Positions 35,573 through 44,893 of a stretch of 64,000 bases of DNA are shown in pieces. The DNA lies in NCBI RefSeq assembly GCF_013378445.1, contig NZ_JABXYK010000001.1, positions 186,001 to 250,000 on the forward strand, written 5' to 3'. Positions within the stretch are counted from its first letter, which is position 1. Every line of letters starts with the position of its first letter. The DNA comes from Mycoplana rhizolycopersici. GTDB taxonomy: Bacteria; Pseudomonadota; Alphaproteobacteria; Rhizobiales; Rhizobiaceae. The position numbers and the translations under genes are program-made. The notes under the pieces were generated by a model, which saw only the letters and a list, made by a program, of their open reading frames with translations, had not been told where the DNA came from and did no database searches.

Positions 35573-36640
35573 CTACTGGGCACGCAACACTTCGTTCCAG
35601 CGCGTGATCAGCCGCGCGCGCTTCACCTGATCGAGATAGACCATCAGGCCGGGGCTGACAGGGACCGGCTTCAGCTGCGTGCCGAGCATCGCCTGCATGT
35701 GACTTGCCGTATTGTCGCCCGCCACCTCCGGCGAAACGGCCGCGATCTGCAGCTTGCGTGCCATGATCGTCTGCCCCTCCTTCGACATGAAGAACGACAG
35801 ATAGCGCCTGCCGAGCTCCGGAGATGCCGCCGCCTGCGGCACCAGTCCGATTCGAGACATCACGACCGTATAGTCCTTCGGCAGCACGATGCCGACATCC
35901 CGATGCTTTGCCGCCCAGTCGGCCGCGTAGGATCCGAGAATATTGTATCCGAGGACAAAGCGCCCATCCGCGATGCGCTCGAGAATGGCCGAGCTGGTCG
36001 AATAGAGTTTTACGCCGGCCGACCCCATCGCCCCGATCACCGTCCAGATATCGCCGAACTGCTCCTGGTCGCGCGCCATGAACAGAAAGCCGACCCCGGA
36101 ACGCTCGATGTCGTAGGTGCCGATGCGCCCGTAGATATCGTTTCCGTGCCGCGTGAGGTAGGCGAGAAACTCCGCCCGCGAAGCCGGCGGTTTCTCGTGG
36201 GCGAAGCTCGGTTTGTGATAGACGAACACCGCCGGCTCGAACGTCAGCGCATAGGCGGTGTTTCGCCAGTTGGCCCATTGCGGCCAGGCCGCACTCATCG
36301 GCAGGTCGCTGCGCTGGGCATAGCCGTCGTTGCTGAGTTTGACCTGCAGGTCCATCGCCGAGGAAAAGGCAAAGTCGGCGGTCTTCTGACCGGCATCGGT
36401 CTCCCGAACAATCCTGTCATAGACCTCGCCGGTCAGCATTTCGTCGTAGCGAACCGCGACATCGGGATTGGCGGCCTGGAACGCCTTGATCATCGGCCGT
36501 GCAAGCGGCTCGTCGAGCGAGGAATAGACCGTCAGAACCGAAGCGTTACCCTTGCTGTCGGCCGCCGGATAGAAGGTCTCGGCCGCAAACGCGGCCGGAC
36601 AGAGCGAAACAACGAAGGCAAGAGCAAGAAAGAGGCGCAT
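35573..36640 (-). CDS. Periplasmic ABC-type (Fe3+-family) substrate-binding protein without transporter
   Basis: 355 residues; signal peptide about 1-19 (MRLFLALAFVVSL, cleavage after AFA). Extracellular solute-binding family 1/6, similar to iron(III)- or thiamine-type binding proteins: VLTVYSSLDEPLARPMIKAFQA at the start of the mature protein. No permease or ATPase gene is near; instead it is divergent from a TctD/TctE-type two-component system (143 bases between starts), so it may serve as the sensor's ligand-binding partner. Start at 36640 puts the signal peptide first; the frame to 36886 is not credible. An 11-base tandem repeat spans the stop codon. Confidence 0.82.
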   Translation of the reverse strand: MRLFLALAFVVSLCPAAFAAETFYPAADSKGNASVLTVYSSLDEPLARPMIKAFQAANPDVAVRYDEMLTGEVYDRIVRETDAGQKTADFAFSSAMDLQVKLSNDGYAQRSDLPMSAAWPQWANWRNTAYALTFEPAVFVYHKPSFAHEKPPASRAEFLAYLTRHGNDIYGRIGTYDIERSGVGFLFMARDQEQFGDIWTVIGAMGSAGVKLYSTSSAILERIADGRFVLGYNILGSYAADWAAKHRDVGIVLPKDYTVVMSRIGLVPQAAASPELGRRYLSFFMSKEGQTIMARKLQIAAVSPEVAGDNTASHMQAMLGTQLKPVPVSPGLMVYLDQVKRARLITRWNEVLRAQ

Positions 36641-36783
36641 GCTTCCGACCTTGCCAAAGCAGGGCGGACTGCACAAGCCGGACGGCCTATTCGGCAGGTT
36701 GGGGAAGCTCGTGCCAACGCGTACGAAAGCTCCTTTGCACCGCGCAGGCCACCACGATAAGCTTGCGCAGGAGGAGATCAAAC

Positions 36784-37458
36784 GTGCGCATCCTGCTCGT
36801 CGAAGACAACCATGCCCTTGCCGACGGGCTATCCGCCATCCTGCGCGGCACCGGCCACGCCGTCGACGTGGTCGGCGACGGCGCATCGGCCAATGCTGCG
36901 ACCGCGGCCGAAGCCTTCGACCTGGTGATCCTGGACCTGACGCTGCCGGAAATGGACGGGCTGGAGGTGCTGCGGGCCATGCGCGCGCGCCAGAACAGGT
37001 CCGCGGTACTGATCCTCACGGCGCGCGGAGCCGCCGAAGACAAGGTCAAGGGGCTCGATCTCGGCGCGGACGATTATATGAGCAAGCCATTCGACATATC
37101 GGAATTCGAGGCGCGGGTGCGCATGCTGCTGCGCCGCCAGGCAGGGCTGCGCTCTTCGGCGCTGAGTTTCGGCGGCGTCGATCTCGATCTCAACTCGCGC
37201 ACGTTTTCCGCAGGCGGCGCGCCGCTCGACATTCCTGCGCGCGAGCTGGGCCTTCTGGAAATCCTTTTCATGCGCGCGGGCAAGGTCGTGTCGAAGGAAG
37301 CGATCATGCAGTCGCTGGCCGCCTTTGACGACGACCTGAGCGCCAACGCGATCGAACAATATGTCAGCCGGCTGCGCAAACGCATCGCACCGCACGGTCT
37401 GACCGTCCGCACCGCCCGCGGCATCGGCTACTATCTCGACAAGGCGTCGCCGGCTTGA
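36784..37458 (+). CDS. OmpR-family response regulator (TctD-like)
   Basis: 224 residues. Receiver domain 1-115 with D8, phospho-acceptor D51 (VILDLTLPEMDG) and K101-like SKPFD; winged-helix DNA-binding domain 125-220 ending SANAIEQYVSRLRKRI. The GTG at 36784 is preceded by AGGAGG, which decides it. The stop overlaps the kinase TTG (TTGA). Together with the next gene it resembles TctDE of enteric bacteria, which control tricarboxylate uptake; tctCBA on the other strand is the obvious target, with the lone binding protein gene between them. Confidence 0.9.
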   Translation: MRILLVEDNHALADGLSAILRGTGHAVDVVGDGASANAATAAEAFDLVILDLTLPEMDGLEVLRAMRARQNRSAVLILTARGAAEDKVKGLDLGADDYMSKPFDISEFEARVRMLLRRQAGLRSSALSFGGVDLDLNSRTFSAGGAPLDIPARELGLLEILFMRAGKVVSKEAIMQSLAAFDDDLSANAIEQYVSRLRKRIAPHGLTVRTARGIGYYLDKASPA

Positions 37459-38840
37459 GGCGCCATCCGGCCCAGTCGCTGCGTCGGCAGCTCCTGCTCT
37501 GGCTTCTGGTGGCGACGGCCGTCTTCGGCGTCCTTGCGCTGATCGACACCTATCGCGAGGCCGTGAAGACCGCCGACACCGTTTCCGACCGTGTCCTGGC
37601 AGGATCCGCTCTCGCGATCGCCGAGCGCGTCGTAGTGACGGAAAACGGCCTGCTGGAGGTGGACATCCCCTATGTGGCGCTGGAGATGCTGACCTCGGCA
37701 GCACAGGACCGCGTCTTCTATCGCGTCGAAGGGCCGCCGGGCCACTTCATCACCGGCTATCAGTCGCTTCCGCAGATCACCGAAACCGGGGGGCAGCCCA
37801 CCGCCTACGCGGATGCGACCTTTCGCGGCGAGCCGATACGTGTCGCAGTGCTGCACCGGTCCGCCTCGACCGGCGTCAATTCCGTACCCTTCGTGGTCAC
37901 GGTCGCCGAGACGACCATTGCGCGACGCCAGCTGGCGCAGGCGATCCTGCTTCGCTCCGCCCTGCGGCTCGCGCTGATGATTGCGGGCGCTGCAGCGATC
38001 GTCTGGATCGCCGTCACGCTCGCCCTGCGTCCGCTCTACCGCCTCAGCGACGCCATTGCCGAACGCAACCCGAGCGATCTGCATCCCATCGAGCAGGAGG
38101 TTCCGAAGGAGGTGCAGGGGCTCGTCGACACGGTCAACTCCTTCATGGTCCGGCTGCAATCGGCCCTCAACTCGCTGAGGCATTTTTCCGGCAATGCCAG
38201 CCACCAGTTGCGGACGCCGCTTGCGATCATCCGAACCCAGCTGGCGCTCGCCAGCCGGGCGGGATCGCTGGCAGAGGCGCAGGCCGCGGCACGAAAAGGC
38301 GACGATGCCGTCGCCCATGCGGAGCGGATCCTGGCGCAGCTTCTCCTGATGGCGAAGATAGACGCCGCCGGCTCGGCCGAGCCGCGACGGCACGACCCGA
38401 TCGACATCGCCGAACTGGCCCAGGCCACCACCGCCGACTATGTACCGCTTGCGGCCCAGGCCGGCATAGACCTCGGTTTCGAGGGGGCTGGCCCGGCCCC
38501 GGTCCGTGTGGAACCGCTCCTTTTCGGCGAGATGTTGCGCAACCTGATCGAGAACGCGATCGCCTATGCCGGGCGAGGCGCAGAGGTGACGGTTTCCGTT
38601 CGGGGAGAAGCCGAGGCGACCTGCTTGCGCGTGGAGGACAATGGGCCAGGCATTCCGGCCGAACGCCGGGCGGAGGTGCTGCAGCGCTTCGCGCGTGGCG
38701 GCGATGGCATCGCTCCCGGCATGGGGCTGGGGCTTCCGATTGTCGAAGATATCGCCGCCCTGTTCGGGGCGACCTTGACGCTGGAGGACGGCACGGCCGG
38801 CCGCGGCCTCTGCGCAACCGTCACCTTTCCTGCCGGTTAG
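37455..38840 (+). CDS. Sensor histidine kinase (TctE-like, 2CSK_N)
   Basis: 461 residues. Two membrane helices (about 13-31 and 167-188) bracket a periplasmic 2CSK_N-type sensor domain. HAMP linker, then the phospho-acceptor His in FSGNASHQLRTPLAIIRTQ, N box NLIENAIAYA, G1 DNGPGIP and G2 GMGLGLPIV, so the kinase is complete. The TTG start overlaps the response regulator stop. Family members sense carboxylates, directly or through a periplasmic binding protein such as the one encoded divergently here. Confidence 0.9.
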   Translation: MRRHPAQSLRRQLLLWLLVATAVFGVLALIDTYREAVKTADTVSDRVLAGSALAIAERVVVTENGLLEVDIPYVALEMLTSAAQDRVFYRVEGPPGHFITGYQSLPQITETGGQPTAYADATFRGEPIRVAVLHRSASTGVNSVPFVVTVAETTIARRQLAQAILLRSALRLALMIAGAAAIVWIAVTLALRPLYRLSDAIAERNPSDLHPIEQEVPKEVQGLVDTVNSFMVRLQSALNSLRHFSGNASHQLRTPLAIIRTQLALASRAGSLAEAQAAARKGDDAVAHAERILAQLLLMAKIDAAGSAEPRRHDPIDIAELAQATTADYVPLAAQAGIDLGFEGAGPAPVRVEPLLFGEMLRNLIENAIAYAGRGAEVTVSVRGEAEATCLRVEDNGPGIPAERRAEVLQRFARGGDGIAPGMGLGLPIVEDIAALFGATLTLEDGTAGRGLCATVTFPAG

Positions 38841-38885
38841 AGCTGTAGCGGCTCTCCGCGGCCCTTCACCAGGGGCAGCGAGCCC

Positions 38886-39542
38886 TCAGGGCGCCTTGCC
38901 CTCTTCCGGCTGCTCGACCGAGTACTTCATGATCAGCGGCATCTGGGCGAGCGTGAAGAGGATGGTGATCGGCATCGTGCCCCAGACCTTGAAGGCGACC
39001 CAGAAATCGGTCGAAAAATGGCGCCAGACGACTTCGTTGAGCACGGCGAGCACGAGGAAGAACAGGCCCCAGCGAAGCGTCAGCTTCTGCCAGCCCTCTT
39101 CGGTGAGCTTGAAGGCCGCGTTGAAGACGTAGCCGAGAAGCGGCTTTCCGAAGGCGAGCCCACCCAGCAGGATCACGCCGAACAGCGTGTTGACGATGGT
39201 CGGCTTCATCTTGATGAAGGTGTCGTTCTGCAGATAGAGCGTCAGCGCGCCGAAGACGAAGACGACGATGCCGGAGACGAGCGGCATCATCGGCAGCGTC
39301 CGGGTCAGCACCCAGGAGACGGCGAGCGCGGTCGCGGTCGCGGCCATGAACATGCCGGTGGCAATGAAGATCGGTCCACCAAGTTCGGCGAGCGCCGGAA
39401 AATGCCCCGCCAGCCACTCGCCGCGCGAATTGGCGAAGAAGAAGACCACGAGGGGACCGAGTTCCAGCACCAGCTTGAGAACCGGGCTGACCTTGGGCTT
39501 GCCGGTCTCCTCCAGCGTTTCGATGATCCTGTCGTTGCTCAT
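38886..39542 (-). CDS. ispZ: Inner-membrane-spanning protein YciB (septation protein IspZ)
   Basis: 218 residues, about six membrane helices. [19 protein letters not shown], then [26 protein letters not shown] and [25 protein letters not shown] are signature segments of the YciB/IspZ family, which affects cell-envelope integrity and septation. The ATG overlaps the ftsY stop (ATGA). Last gene of dapF-mtaB-ftsY-ispZ. Confidence 0.95.
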   Translation of the reverse strand: MSNDRIIETLEETGKPKVSPVLKLVLELGPLVVFFFANSRGEWLAGHFPALAELGGPIFIATGMFMAATATALAVSWVLTRTLPMMPLVSGIVVFVFGALTLYLQNDTFIKMKPTIVNTLFGVILLGGLAFGKPLLGYVFNAAFKLTEEGWQKLTLRWGLFFLVLAVLNEVVWRHFSTDFWVAFKVWGTMPITILFTLAQMPLIMKYSVEQPEEGKAP

Positions 39543-41218
39543 GCCTCAACCCCTGCGATCGCCTGCGCGAAATCTTTTGCTTCGAAGGGTTCGAGATCGT
39601 CGATCCCTTCGCCGACACCAATGAAATAGACCGGCAGCTTGTGCTTGGCGGCGATCGCCACAAGAATGCCGCCGCGAGCCGTACCGTCCAATTTTGTCAT
39701 GATCAGGCCGCTGACGCCGGCGACATTGCGGAAAATTTCCACCTGATTCATCGCGTTCTGGCCCGTGGTCGCGTCGAGCGTTTGCAAAACCGTGTGTGGG
39801 GCGTCCGGATCGAGCTTGCCGAGCACGCGGACGATCTTCTCCAGCTCCGCCATCAGTTCGGCCTTGTTCTGCAGCCGCCCGGCGGTGTCGATGATCAGCA
39901 CGTCGCTGCCCTTCGCCTTCGCCTGCTCGTAGGCCTCGTAGGCGAGACCGGCAGCGTCGGCGCCGAGTTTGGAGGACACGATCTCCGACTTGGTGCGATC
40001 GGCCCAGATGTGCAGCTGTTCGATTGCGGCGGCGCGGAAGGTATCGCCGGCAGCCATCATGACCTTCAGCCCGGCGCCCGAAAGCTTGGCTGCCAACTTG
40101 CCGATCGTCGTCGTCTTGCCGGTGCCGTTGACGCCGACGACGAGAATGACATGCGGCTTGTGCGACAGGTCGAGTTCCAGAGGTTTGGCCACCGGTTCGA
40201 GCACCTTGGTGATTTCGCCGGCCATGATGCGGCCGACGTCCTCGCCGGTGACGTCCTTGCCGTAGCGTTCGGAGGCCAGCGTGTCGGTGATGCGCAATGC
40301 GGTCTCGACGCCGAGGTCGGCCTGGATCAAGAGGTCTTCCAGATCCTGCAACGTCGCATCGTCGAGCTTGCGCTTGGTGAAAAGGCTGGCGATCTGGCCG
40401 GTGAGCTGCGACGAGGTGCGGGCAAGGCCGGCACGCAGGCGCTGGAACCAGCTGAGCCTTGGCGCGGGAACGGCGGCAGGTGCATCCTTCGGCATCTGGT
40501 CAGCCGTCGAAAAGCCTTTCGGCAAGGCCGGCGCTGGACCGGCATCCGCAACGGGCTCCGCACCAGACGTCGTTGCCCCGCCACCCTTTGCTTCCGTCTT
40601 TTTTTTCCTGGCCGACTTTGGCTTGGCCGGTGCCGGCTCGACGGGCTCTTCGAGCGGCAGCGGCGACGGCTCGGCAAGCTCTGCCATCGCATCTGCGTCG
40701 GCCGCGCGGAAATCATCGATCGCCGCAGCCTTTGCGGCCTCCGCCGCTTCGATTTCCTCATGCGCGTGTTCGACGCCGCCAAGGCCGATATTGACCAGTT
40801 CGGCAGCGCGCGTAGCCTCGACCTCGGGGGTCAACGTCGCCGACGGGGTGCTCGTCTCCGAGGCGGCATCGAGGCTGTCTGGCGCGGGTCCGCCCGCCGT
40901 CTCGATTTCCGGCGCAGCCACTTCGTCAGGAGTGATCGGCAGCGGGTGGACAACGGGCGGTAGTGGATAGATGTCCGCCTGCGGCTCGACACGATGCAGA
41001 TCGGCTTCGGGATTGGCCGCTTCCGCTTCGTCAAGCAGGAGATCGCGATCTTCGGCAAGCGCGACCAAAGGCTCGGCATCGACGGCATCGGCGTGCGGAA
41101 CAGGAACGTCTTCTGTCGAAAGTACGTCCTCCTGCTTCAACGCCTCCTCGGGCACCTCCTTCGCGGGCGCGGTGTCCTTGCCGAAGGTGAAGACTTTCTT
41201 GATGAAGCCGAAGGCCAT
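39539..41218 (-). CDS. ftsY: Signal recognition particle receptor FtsY
   Basis: 559 residues, long for FtsY because of an acidic, Ala/Glu-rich N-terminal A domain of about 240 residues that likely contacts the membrane. The NG domain follows: helix-bundle N domain, G1 [15 protein letters not shown] (about residues 362-376), [13 protein letters not shown] (G3) and [10 protein letters not shown] (G4). It receives ribosome-SRP complexes at the inner membrane; its partner Ffh is encoded 3.7 kb away. The ATG is 12 bases after mtaB stop; the stop overlaps ispZ. Confidence 0.97.
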   Translation of the reverse strand: MAFGFIKKVFTFGKDTAPAKEVPEEALKQEDVLSTEDVPVPHADAVDAEPLVALAEDRDLLLDEAEAANPEADLHRVEPQADIYPLPPVVHPLPITPDEVAAPEIETAGGPAPDSLDAASETSTPSATLTPEVEATRAAELVNIGLGGVEHAHEEIEAAEAAKAAAIDDFRAADADAMAELAEPSPLPLEEPVEPAPAKPKSARKKKTEAKGGGATTSGAEPVADAGPAPALPKGFSTADQMPKDAPAAVPAPRLSWFQRLRAGLARTSSQLTGQIASLFTKRKLDDATLQDLEDLLIQADLGVETALRITDTLASERYGKDVTGEDVGRIMAGEITKVLEPVAKPLELDLSHKPHVILVVGVNGTGKTTTIGKLAAKLSGAGLKVMMAAGDTFRAAAIEQLHIWADRTKSEIVSSKLGADAAGLAYEAYEQAKAKGSDVLIIDTAGRLQNKAELMAELEKIVRVLGKLDPDAPHTVLQTLDATTGQNAMNQVEIFRNVAGVSGLIMTKLDGTARGGILVAIAAKHKLPVYFIGVGEGIDDLEPFEAKDFAQAIAGVEA

Positions 41219-41230
41219 GAATGAATTCCG

Positions 41231-42508
41231 CTAGTTGCGTAAAGATGCGGGCTCCGCCCGCACGGTCAGGTGCTTGCCATTGTGGCCGGTGACGATCACC
41301 GAAACAAGGTCGCGGGGCGCAAACCCCGTGGCATCGGCCAGCGTGAAGTTCTCCGTATGCGCCAGTCCGTTGTTTTCGACAAGGATCGTTTGCCGGCTTC
41401 CGGCCATGGCGGAAAGATGGTCCAGTTGCAGCCGTTGTCCAGTCTCGCGCAGCCTGGCCGCCCGTTCCTTGACCAGCGCCCGGTCCAGCTGCGGCATGCG
41501 CGCGGCCGGGGTACCGGGGCGCGGGCTGTAGGGAAAGACGTGCAGTTGCGCGATGCCACATTCCTCGGCGAGGCTGGCGCTTTGGCCCGCCATCTCCTCG
41601 GTTTCCGTCGGAAAGCCGGCGATCATGTCGGCGCCGAAGCTCATTTCCGGACGCAGTTCTCGCGCGGTTCGACAGAAAGCGATCGCGTCGTCGCGCGAAT
41701 GACGCCGCTTCATCCGCTTCAGGATGAGGTCGTCGCCGTGCTGCAGCGACAGATGCAGGTGCGGCATGAAGCGCGGCTCGTCGGCGATCAGGTCGAAGAG
41801 ATGACGATCCGCCTCGATGCCGTCGATCGAGGACAGGCGCAGCCGGATGATGTCGGGCACCTGCTTGAGGAGGGTCTTGGCAAGCAGGCCGAGGCTTGGT
41901 TGCCCCGGCAGGTCGCCGCCATAGCTGGTCGCGTCGACGCCCGTCAGCACGATCTCGCGATACCCGCCTTCGACGAGCGTGCGCGCCTGGTCCACGATCG
42001 CCCCCATCGGCACGGAGCGGGAATTGCCGCGACCGTAGGGGATGATGCAGAAGGTGCAGCGGTGATCGCAGCCGTTCTGCACCTGGATAAAGGCGCGGAC
42101 GTGTCCGTCGATGGCCTTGACCATCTGCGGCGCGGTCTCCGTCACGCTCATGATGTCATTGACCCGGACCTTCTCTTCCGCCGATACGCCGAAATCGGGC
42201 AGCGAGCGATAGGAGGCGCTCCTCAGCTTCTCCTCGTTGCCGAGCACCGCATCCACCTCCGGCATTTCGGCAAAGCTATCCTTCTCCGTCTGCGCCGCAC
42301 AGCCGGTGACGATGATGCGGGCATGCGGGTTGTCGCGGCGGGCTCGGCGGATCGCCTGACGGGCCTGGCGCACCGCCTCGCCGGTGACGGCACAGGTGTT
42401 GACGAGGATGGCGTTGTTCAGCCCGGCCTTCTCGGCTTCGCCGCGCATCACTTCCGATTCGTAGGTGTTGAGACGGCAGCCGAAGGTTATGACCTCGACG
42501 CCGCTCAA
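41231..42508 (-). CDS. mtaB: tRNA (t6A37)-C2 methylthiotransferase MtaB
   Basis: 425 residues. Converts N6-threonylcarbamoyladenosine at tRNA position 37 to its 2-methylthio form. UPF0004 domain at the N-terminus with cluster cysteines in FGCRLN and VNTCAVTG; radical-SAM motif CDHRCTFC (about residues 144-151) followed by [12 protein letters not shown]-terminal TRAM-like domain. It acts after TsaD (8.5 kb), which makes the substrate t6A. The ATG overlaps the dapF stop. Confidence 0.94.
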   Translation of the reverse strand: MSGVEVITFGCRLNTYESEVMRGEAEKAGLNNAILVNTCAVTGEAVRQARQAIRRARRDNPHARIIVTGCAAQTEKDSFAEMPEVDAVLGNEEKLRSASYRSLPDFGVSAEEKVRVNDIMSVTETAPQMVKAIDGHVRAFIQVQNGCDHRCTFCIIPYGRGNSRSVPMGAIVDQARTLVEGGYREIVLTGVDATSYGGDLPGQPSLGLLAKTLLKQVPDIIRLRLSSIDGIEADRHLFDLIADEPRFMPHLHLSLQHGDDLILKRMKRRHSRDDAIAFCRTARELRPEMSFGADMIAGFPTETEEMAGQSASLAEECGIAQLHVFPYSPRPGTPAARMPQLDRALVKERAARLRETGQRLQLDHLSAMAGSRQTILVENNGLAHTENFTLADATGFAPRDLVSVIVTGHNGKHLTVRAEPASLRN

Positions 42509-43419
42509 AGTGCGGCCGCCCCGTCAGCGGGCTTTTCGTGATCGCGCTGCCAGGCCCCGGTTGCGGGGTCGAGCATGCCGGACCATTCCCATTCGGCCGG
42601 GCCGGTCATGACGACATGGTCGTCGCTCTCGCGCCATTCGATGGTGAGGATGCCGGGTGGGTTGGCCGAGGCGACGTGCACGTCGACCTTGCGGCCGGTA
42701 CGGCCGGTGCGGGCGCCGCTGACGGCCGCAGCACATGCGGCCGAGCCGCAAGCGAGCGTCAGTCCCGCGCCGCGCTCCCATGTGCGGGTGGTCATGGCGG
42801 TGCGCGAGGTCACCTGCGCCAGCGTGATGTTGGCGCGCTCGGGGAAGATCGGGTGGTTTTCCAGAAGCGGGCCGAAGCGGGCAAGGTCGTAGGACATGAC
42901 GTCGCGATCGACCCAGAAGACGGCGTGCGGATTGCCCATCGACATGGCCGAAGGCGAATGCAGCACTGGATCGTCGATCGGGCCGATCTGCAGCTCGATC
43001 CGGCGCGTGTCGTGAAATTCCTCGGCAAGCGGGATCCGGTCCCATTCGAAGACGGGCCTGCCCATGTCGACGGAGATCGTGCCGTCCGCATGCTCGACGG
43101 CATTGAGGATGCCGGCGACGGTCTGGAAGGTGAAGGTCTTCTTGCCGGTCTCGGCGGCGAGCGCCTGGACGACGCAGCGCGTGCCATTGCCGCAGGCCTG
43201 CGCCTTGCTGCCGTCGCAGTTGAGGATGTCGATGAAGGCGTCGGTGCCGTCGACCCTCGGATCATGGATCGCCATGATCTGGTCGAAGGCGGTCTCGGCG
43301 TCGCCGGCAAGTGCGATCGCAGCCTGCGGCGCGACGCGGTCGGCGCGGCCGCGCATGTCGACGACGAGGATCTTGTTGCCAAGCCCGTTCATCTTCGCGA
43401 ATTCGACCGTGTTGCTCAT
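42505..43419 (-). CDS. dapF: Diaminopimelate epimerase
   Basis: 304 residues. Interconverts LL- and meso-diaminopimelate for lysine and peptidoglycan. [15 protein letters not shown] starts the fold; the two catalytic cysteines are in [10 protein letters not shown] and [11 protein letters not shown]. First gene of the minus-strand run dapF-mtaB-ftsY-ispZ; its stop is overlapped by the mtaB ATG. Length is slightly above the family norm (about 275-300). Confidence 0.96.
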   Translation of the reverse strand: MSNTVEFAKMNGLGNKILVVDMRGRADRVAPQAAIALAGDAETAFDQIMAIHDPRVDGTDAFIDILNCDGSKAQACGNGTRCVVQALAAETGKKTFTFQTVAGILNAVEHADGTISVDMGRPVFEWDRIPLAEEFHDTRRIELQIGPIDDPVLHSPSAMSMGNPHAVFWVDRDVMSYDLARFGPLLENHPIFPERANITLAQVTSRTAMTTRTWERGAGLTLACGSAACAAAVSGARTGRTGRKVDVHVASANPPGILTIEWRESDDHVVMTGPAEWEWSGMLDPATGAWQRDHEKPADGAAAL

Positions 43420-43580
43420 CAGGATGCCTTCGTTGCGTTCGGCCGTCTATATGGCGGAAATGCAGGGAAAATACCAGTGGCGCGCCGGCGGACGCGCGCA
43501 ATGGCTTTCCCAAGTCCGGCACCCTGTCCGCAGCCGCTCCCGGCAGAAGACGGGCGTGGGAGCCCGGGCGGCACGCGACC

Positions 43581-44585
43581 TTACGCCTCCGGCACGTCGA
43601 AGACTTCGCCCGCCCGCAGCGCGCGAAACCGCGCGGGGGCGATATCCCTGCCGGCAAGCGCGGCCTTCAGCATGTCGACCGGCGCGTCGATTGCCTCGTC
43701 GGTCAGTTGTACCGTTCCGAAATGATGGCCGACGGCGTGCGCCGCCCTGCAGGCGAGCATGCCGTCGACCGCTTCATGGGCGCTCTGGTGCTGGCTCTTC
43801 ATGAACCAGCGGGGCTCGTAGGCCCCGATCGGCAGGCAGGCGAGGCGGAAGCCTCCGTGCCTGTCGGCAGCCGCCCGGTAGTTGAGGCCGTCGTGAAAGC
43901 CGGTGTCGCCGATGTGGTAGATGTTTCCGGCCGGGGTCGTCAGCACGAAGGCTGCCCATAGCGCCATGCGGCGATCGCGCGTGCCGCGCGCCGACCAGTG
44001 GTGGCAGGGCTCGCAATCGATCACCAGATCGTCCCACAGGGACATCCGGTCCCCCCAGTCCATGTCGGAAATCTTCGCCTTGGGAATGGCGCGGCGGATG
44101 ATGGTGTCGTTGCCGAGCGGGGTGACGATGTGCGGCGCATGCCGCGCAAAGAGCCGCTTCAGCGTGACGAGATCGAGATGGTCGTAGTGGTTATGGGTGA
44201 CGATCACGATATCGATGGGCGGCAGGTCGTCGAAACCGATGCCGGGCGGGACGACACGCCTTGGCCCGGCAAAGGTGAACGGGCTGGTGCGGACCGACCA
44301 GACGGGGTCGGTGAGAATGTTCAGGCCCGCCACCTGAATGAGCAATGTCGCATGGCCGACCATCGTGACGCGCAGATCCCTGCCGTCGATCCGTTCCTCC
44401 GGCCGGGCGGGGGGAAAGGGGCTTGGCGCAGACTTTGGCCAGCGCGCCCGCCCGCCGCCGAACTGCCAGCGCAGGAGATCACGGAGGCCGCGGGGCGGGT
44501 CGCCACCCGGATTGAAAAACTGCGTACCGTCGAAATGATCCGAGACAGGACCGTTGTAATAGGGGTTCCGGGGCCTTTCCGGCAT
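43581..44585 (-). CDS. MBL-fold metal-dependent hydrolase (NAPE-PLD-like)
   Basis: 334 residues. Metallo-beta-lactamase fold with the dinuclear metal motif VTHNHYDHLD (about residues 137-146), further ligands in CEPCHHWSARG and IYHIGDTGFHDG. ILTDPVWSVRTSPFTFAGPRRVVPPG is typical of the group related to N-acyl-phosphatidylethanolamine phospholipase D. No signal peptide. The natural substrate in bacteria is unknown. Divergent from ffh. Confidence 0.88.
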   Translation of the reverse strand: MPERPRNPYYNGPVSDHFDGTQFFNPGGDPPRGLRDLLRWQFGGGRARWPKSAPSPFPPARPEERIDGRDLRVTMVGHATLLIQVAGLNILTDPVWSVRTSPFTFAGPRRVVPPGIGFDDLPPIDIVIVTHNHYDHLDLVTLKRLFARHAPHIVTPLGNDTIIRRAIPKAKISDMDWGDRMSLWDDLVIDCEPCHHWSARGTRDRRMALWAAFVLTTPAGNIYHIGDTGFHDGLNYRAAADRHGGFRLACLPIGAYEPRWFMKSQHQSAHEAVDGMLACRAAHAVGHHFGTVQLTDEAIDAPVDMLKAALAGRDIAPARFRALRAGEVFDVPEA

Positions 44586-44677
44586 GGGCGGCTGTCCAGT
44601 TTGTTACGCGCGTGACGTTTCAGCGCCATTGAATTCCTAATCTGGCGTCGACGATTTCGGATTGCCAGCGTCGAAAC

Positions 44678-44706
44678 TTGACTTTCCGCCCGCTTTCCTG
44701 TTTATG
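44678..44706 (+). promoter_or_regulatory. Candidate promoter for ffh
   Basis: TTGACT (44678-44683), 17 bases, TTTATG (44701-44706). The -35 is close to consensus and preceded by C, as in the rhizobial CTTGAC; the -10 is weak. The predicted leader would be about 180 bases and includes the hairpin at 44786-44820. Confidence 0.4.
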
Positions 44707-44785
44707 CCGCGCATCTGCGACAAGTTCAGACACTTGAAGCCGCCGACCGGGACCCGTGAAGGTATAAAGAGATCCCGGAGGTCAA

Positions 44786-44820
44786 CACCCGACAGCGCGA
44801 TGCGCCCTCGGGTGGTTTTT
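44786..44820 (+). terminator. Terminator-like hairpin in the ffh leader (possible attenuator)
   Basis: CACCCGA (44786-44792) pairs with TCGGGTG (44808-44814), with an inner GCGC/GCGC stem across a small internal loop, and is followed by G and five T. This has the form of an intrinsic terminator but lies 73 bases upstream of the ffh start on the same strand, between the promoter and the gene. No upstream gene on this strand needs terminating, which suggests attenuation or a small RNA. Confidence 0.5.
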
Positions 44821-44893
44821 GGCTTTGCGTCTTGTTTTTGCCTGCAGATGCACCGACGTTTCCGGCACGCACGGAAACAAGAAGGACGAAGCA

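Larger units (their letters stand above)
44586..44893 (+). promoter_or_regulatory. Divergent promoter region and leader of ffh
   Basis: 308 bases. Contains a candidate promoter (44678-44706) and a terminator-like hairpin (44786-44820) 73 bases before the ffh ATG. A 33-residue frame from ATG 44800 ends inside the ffh start but has no convincing ribosome-binding site. No recognised RNA family. Confidence 0.45.
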
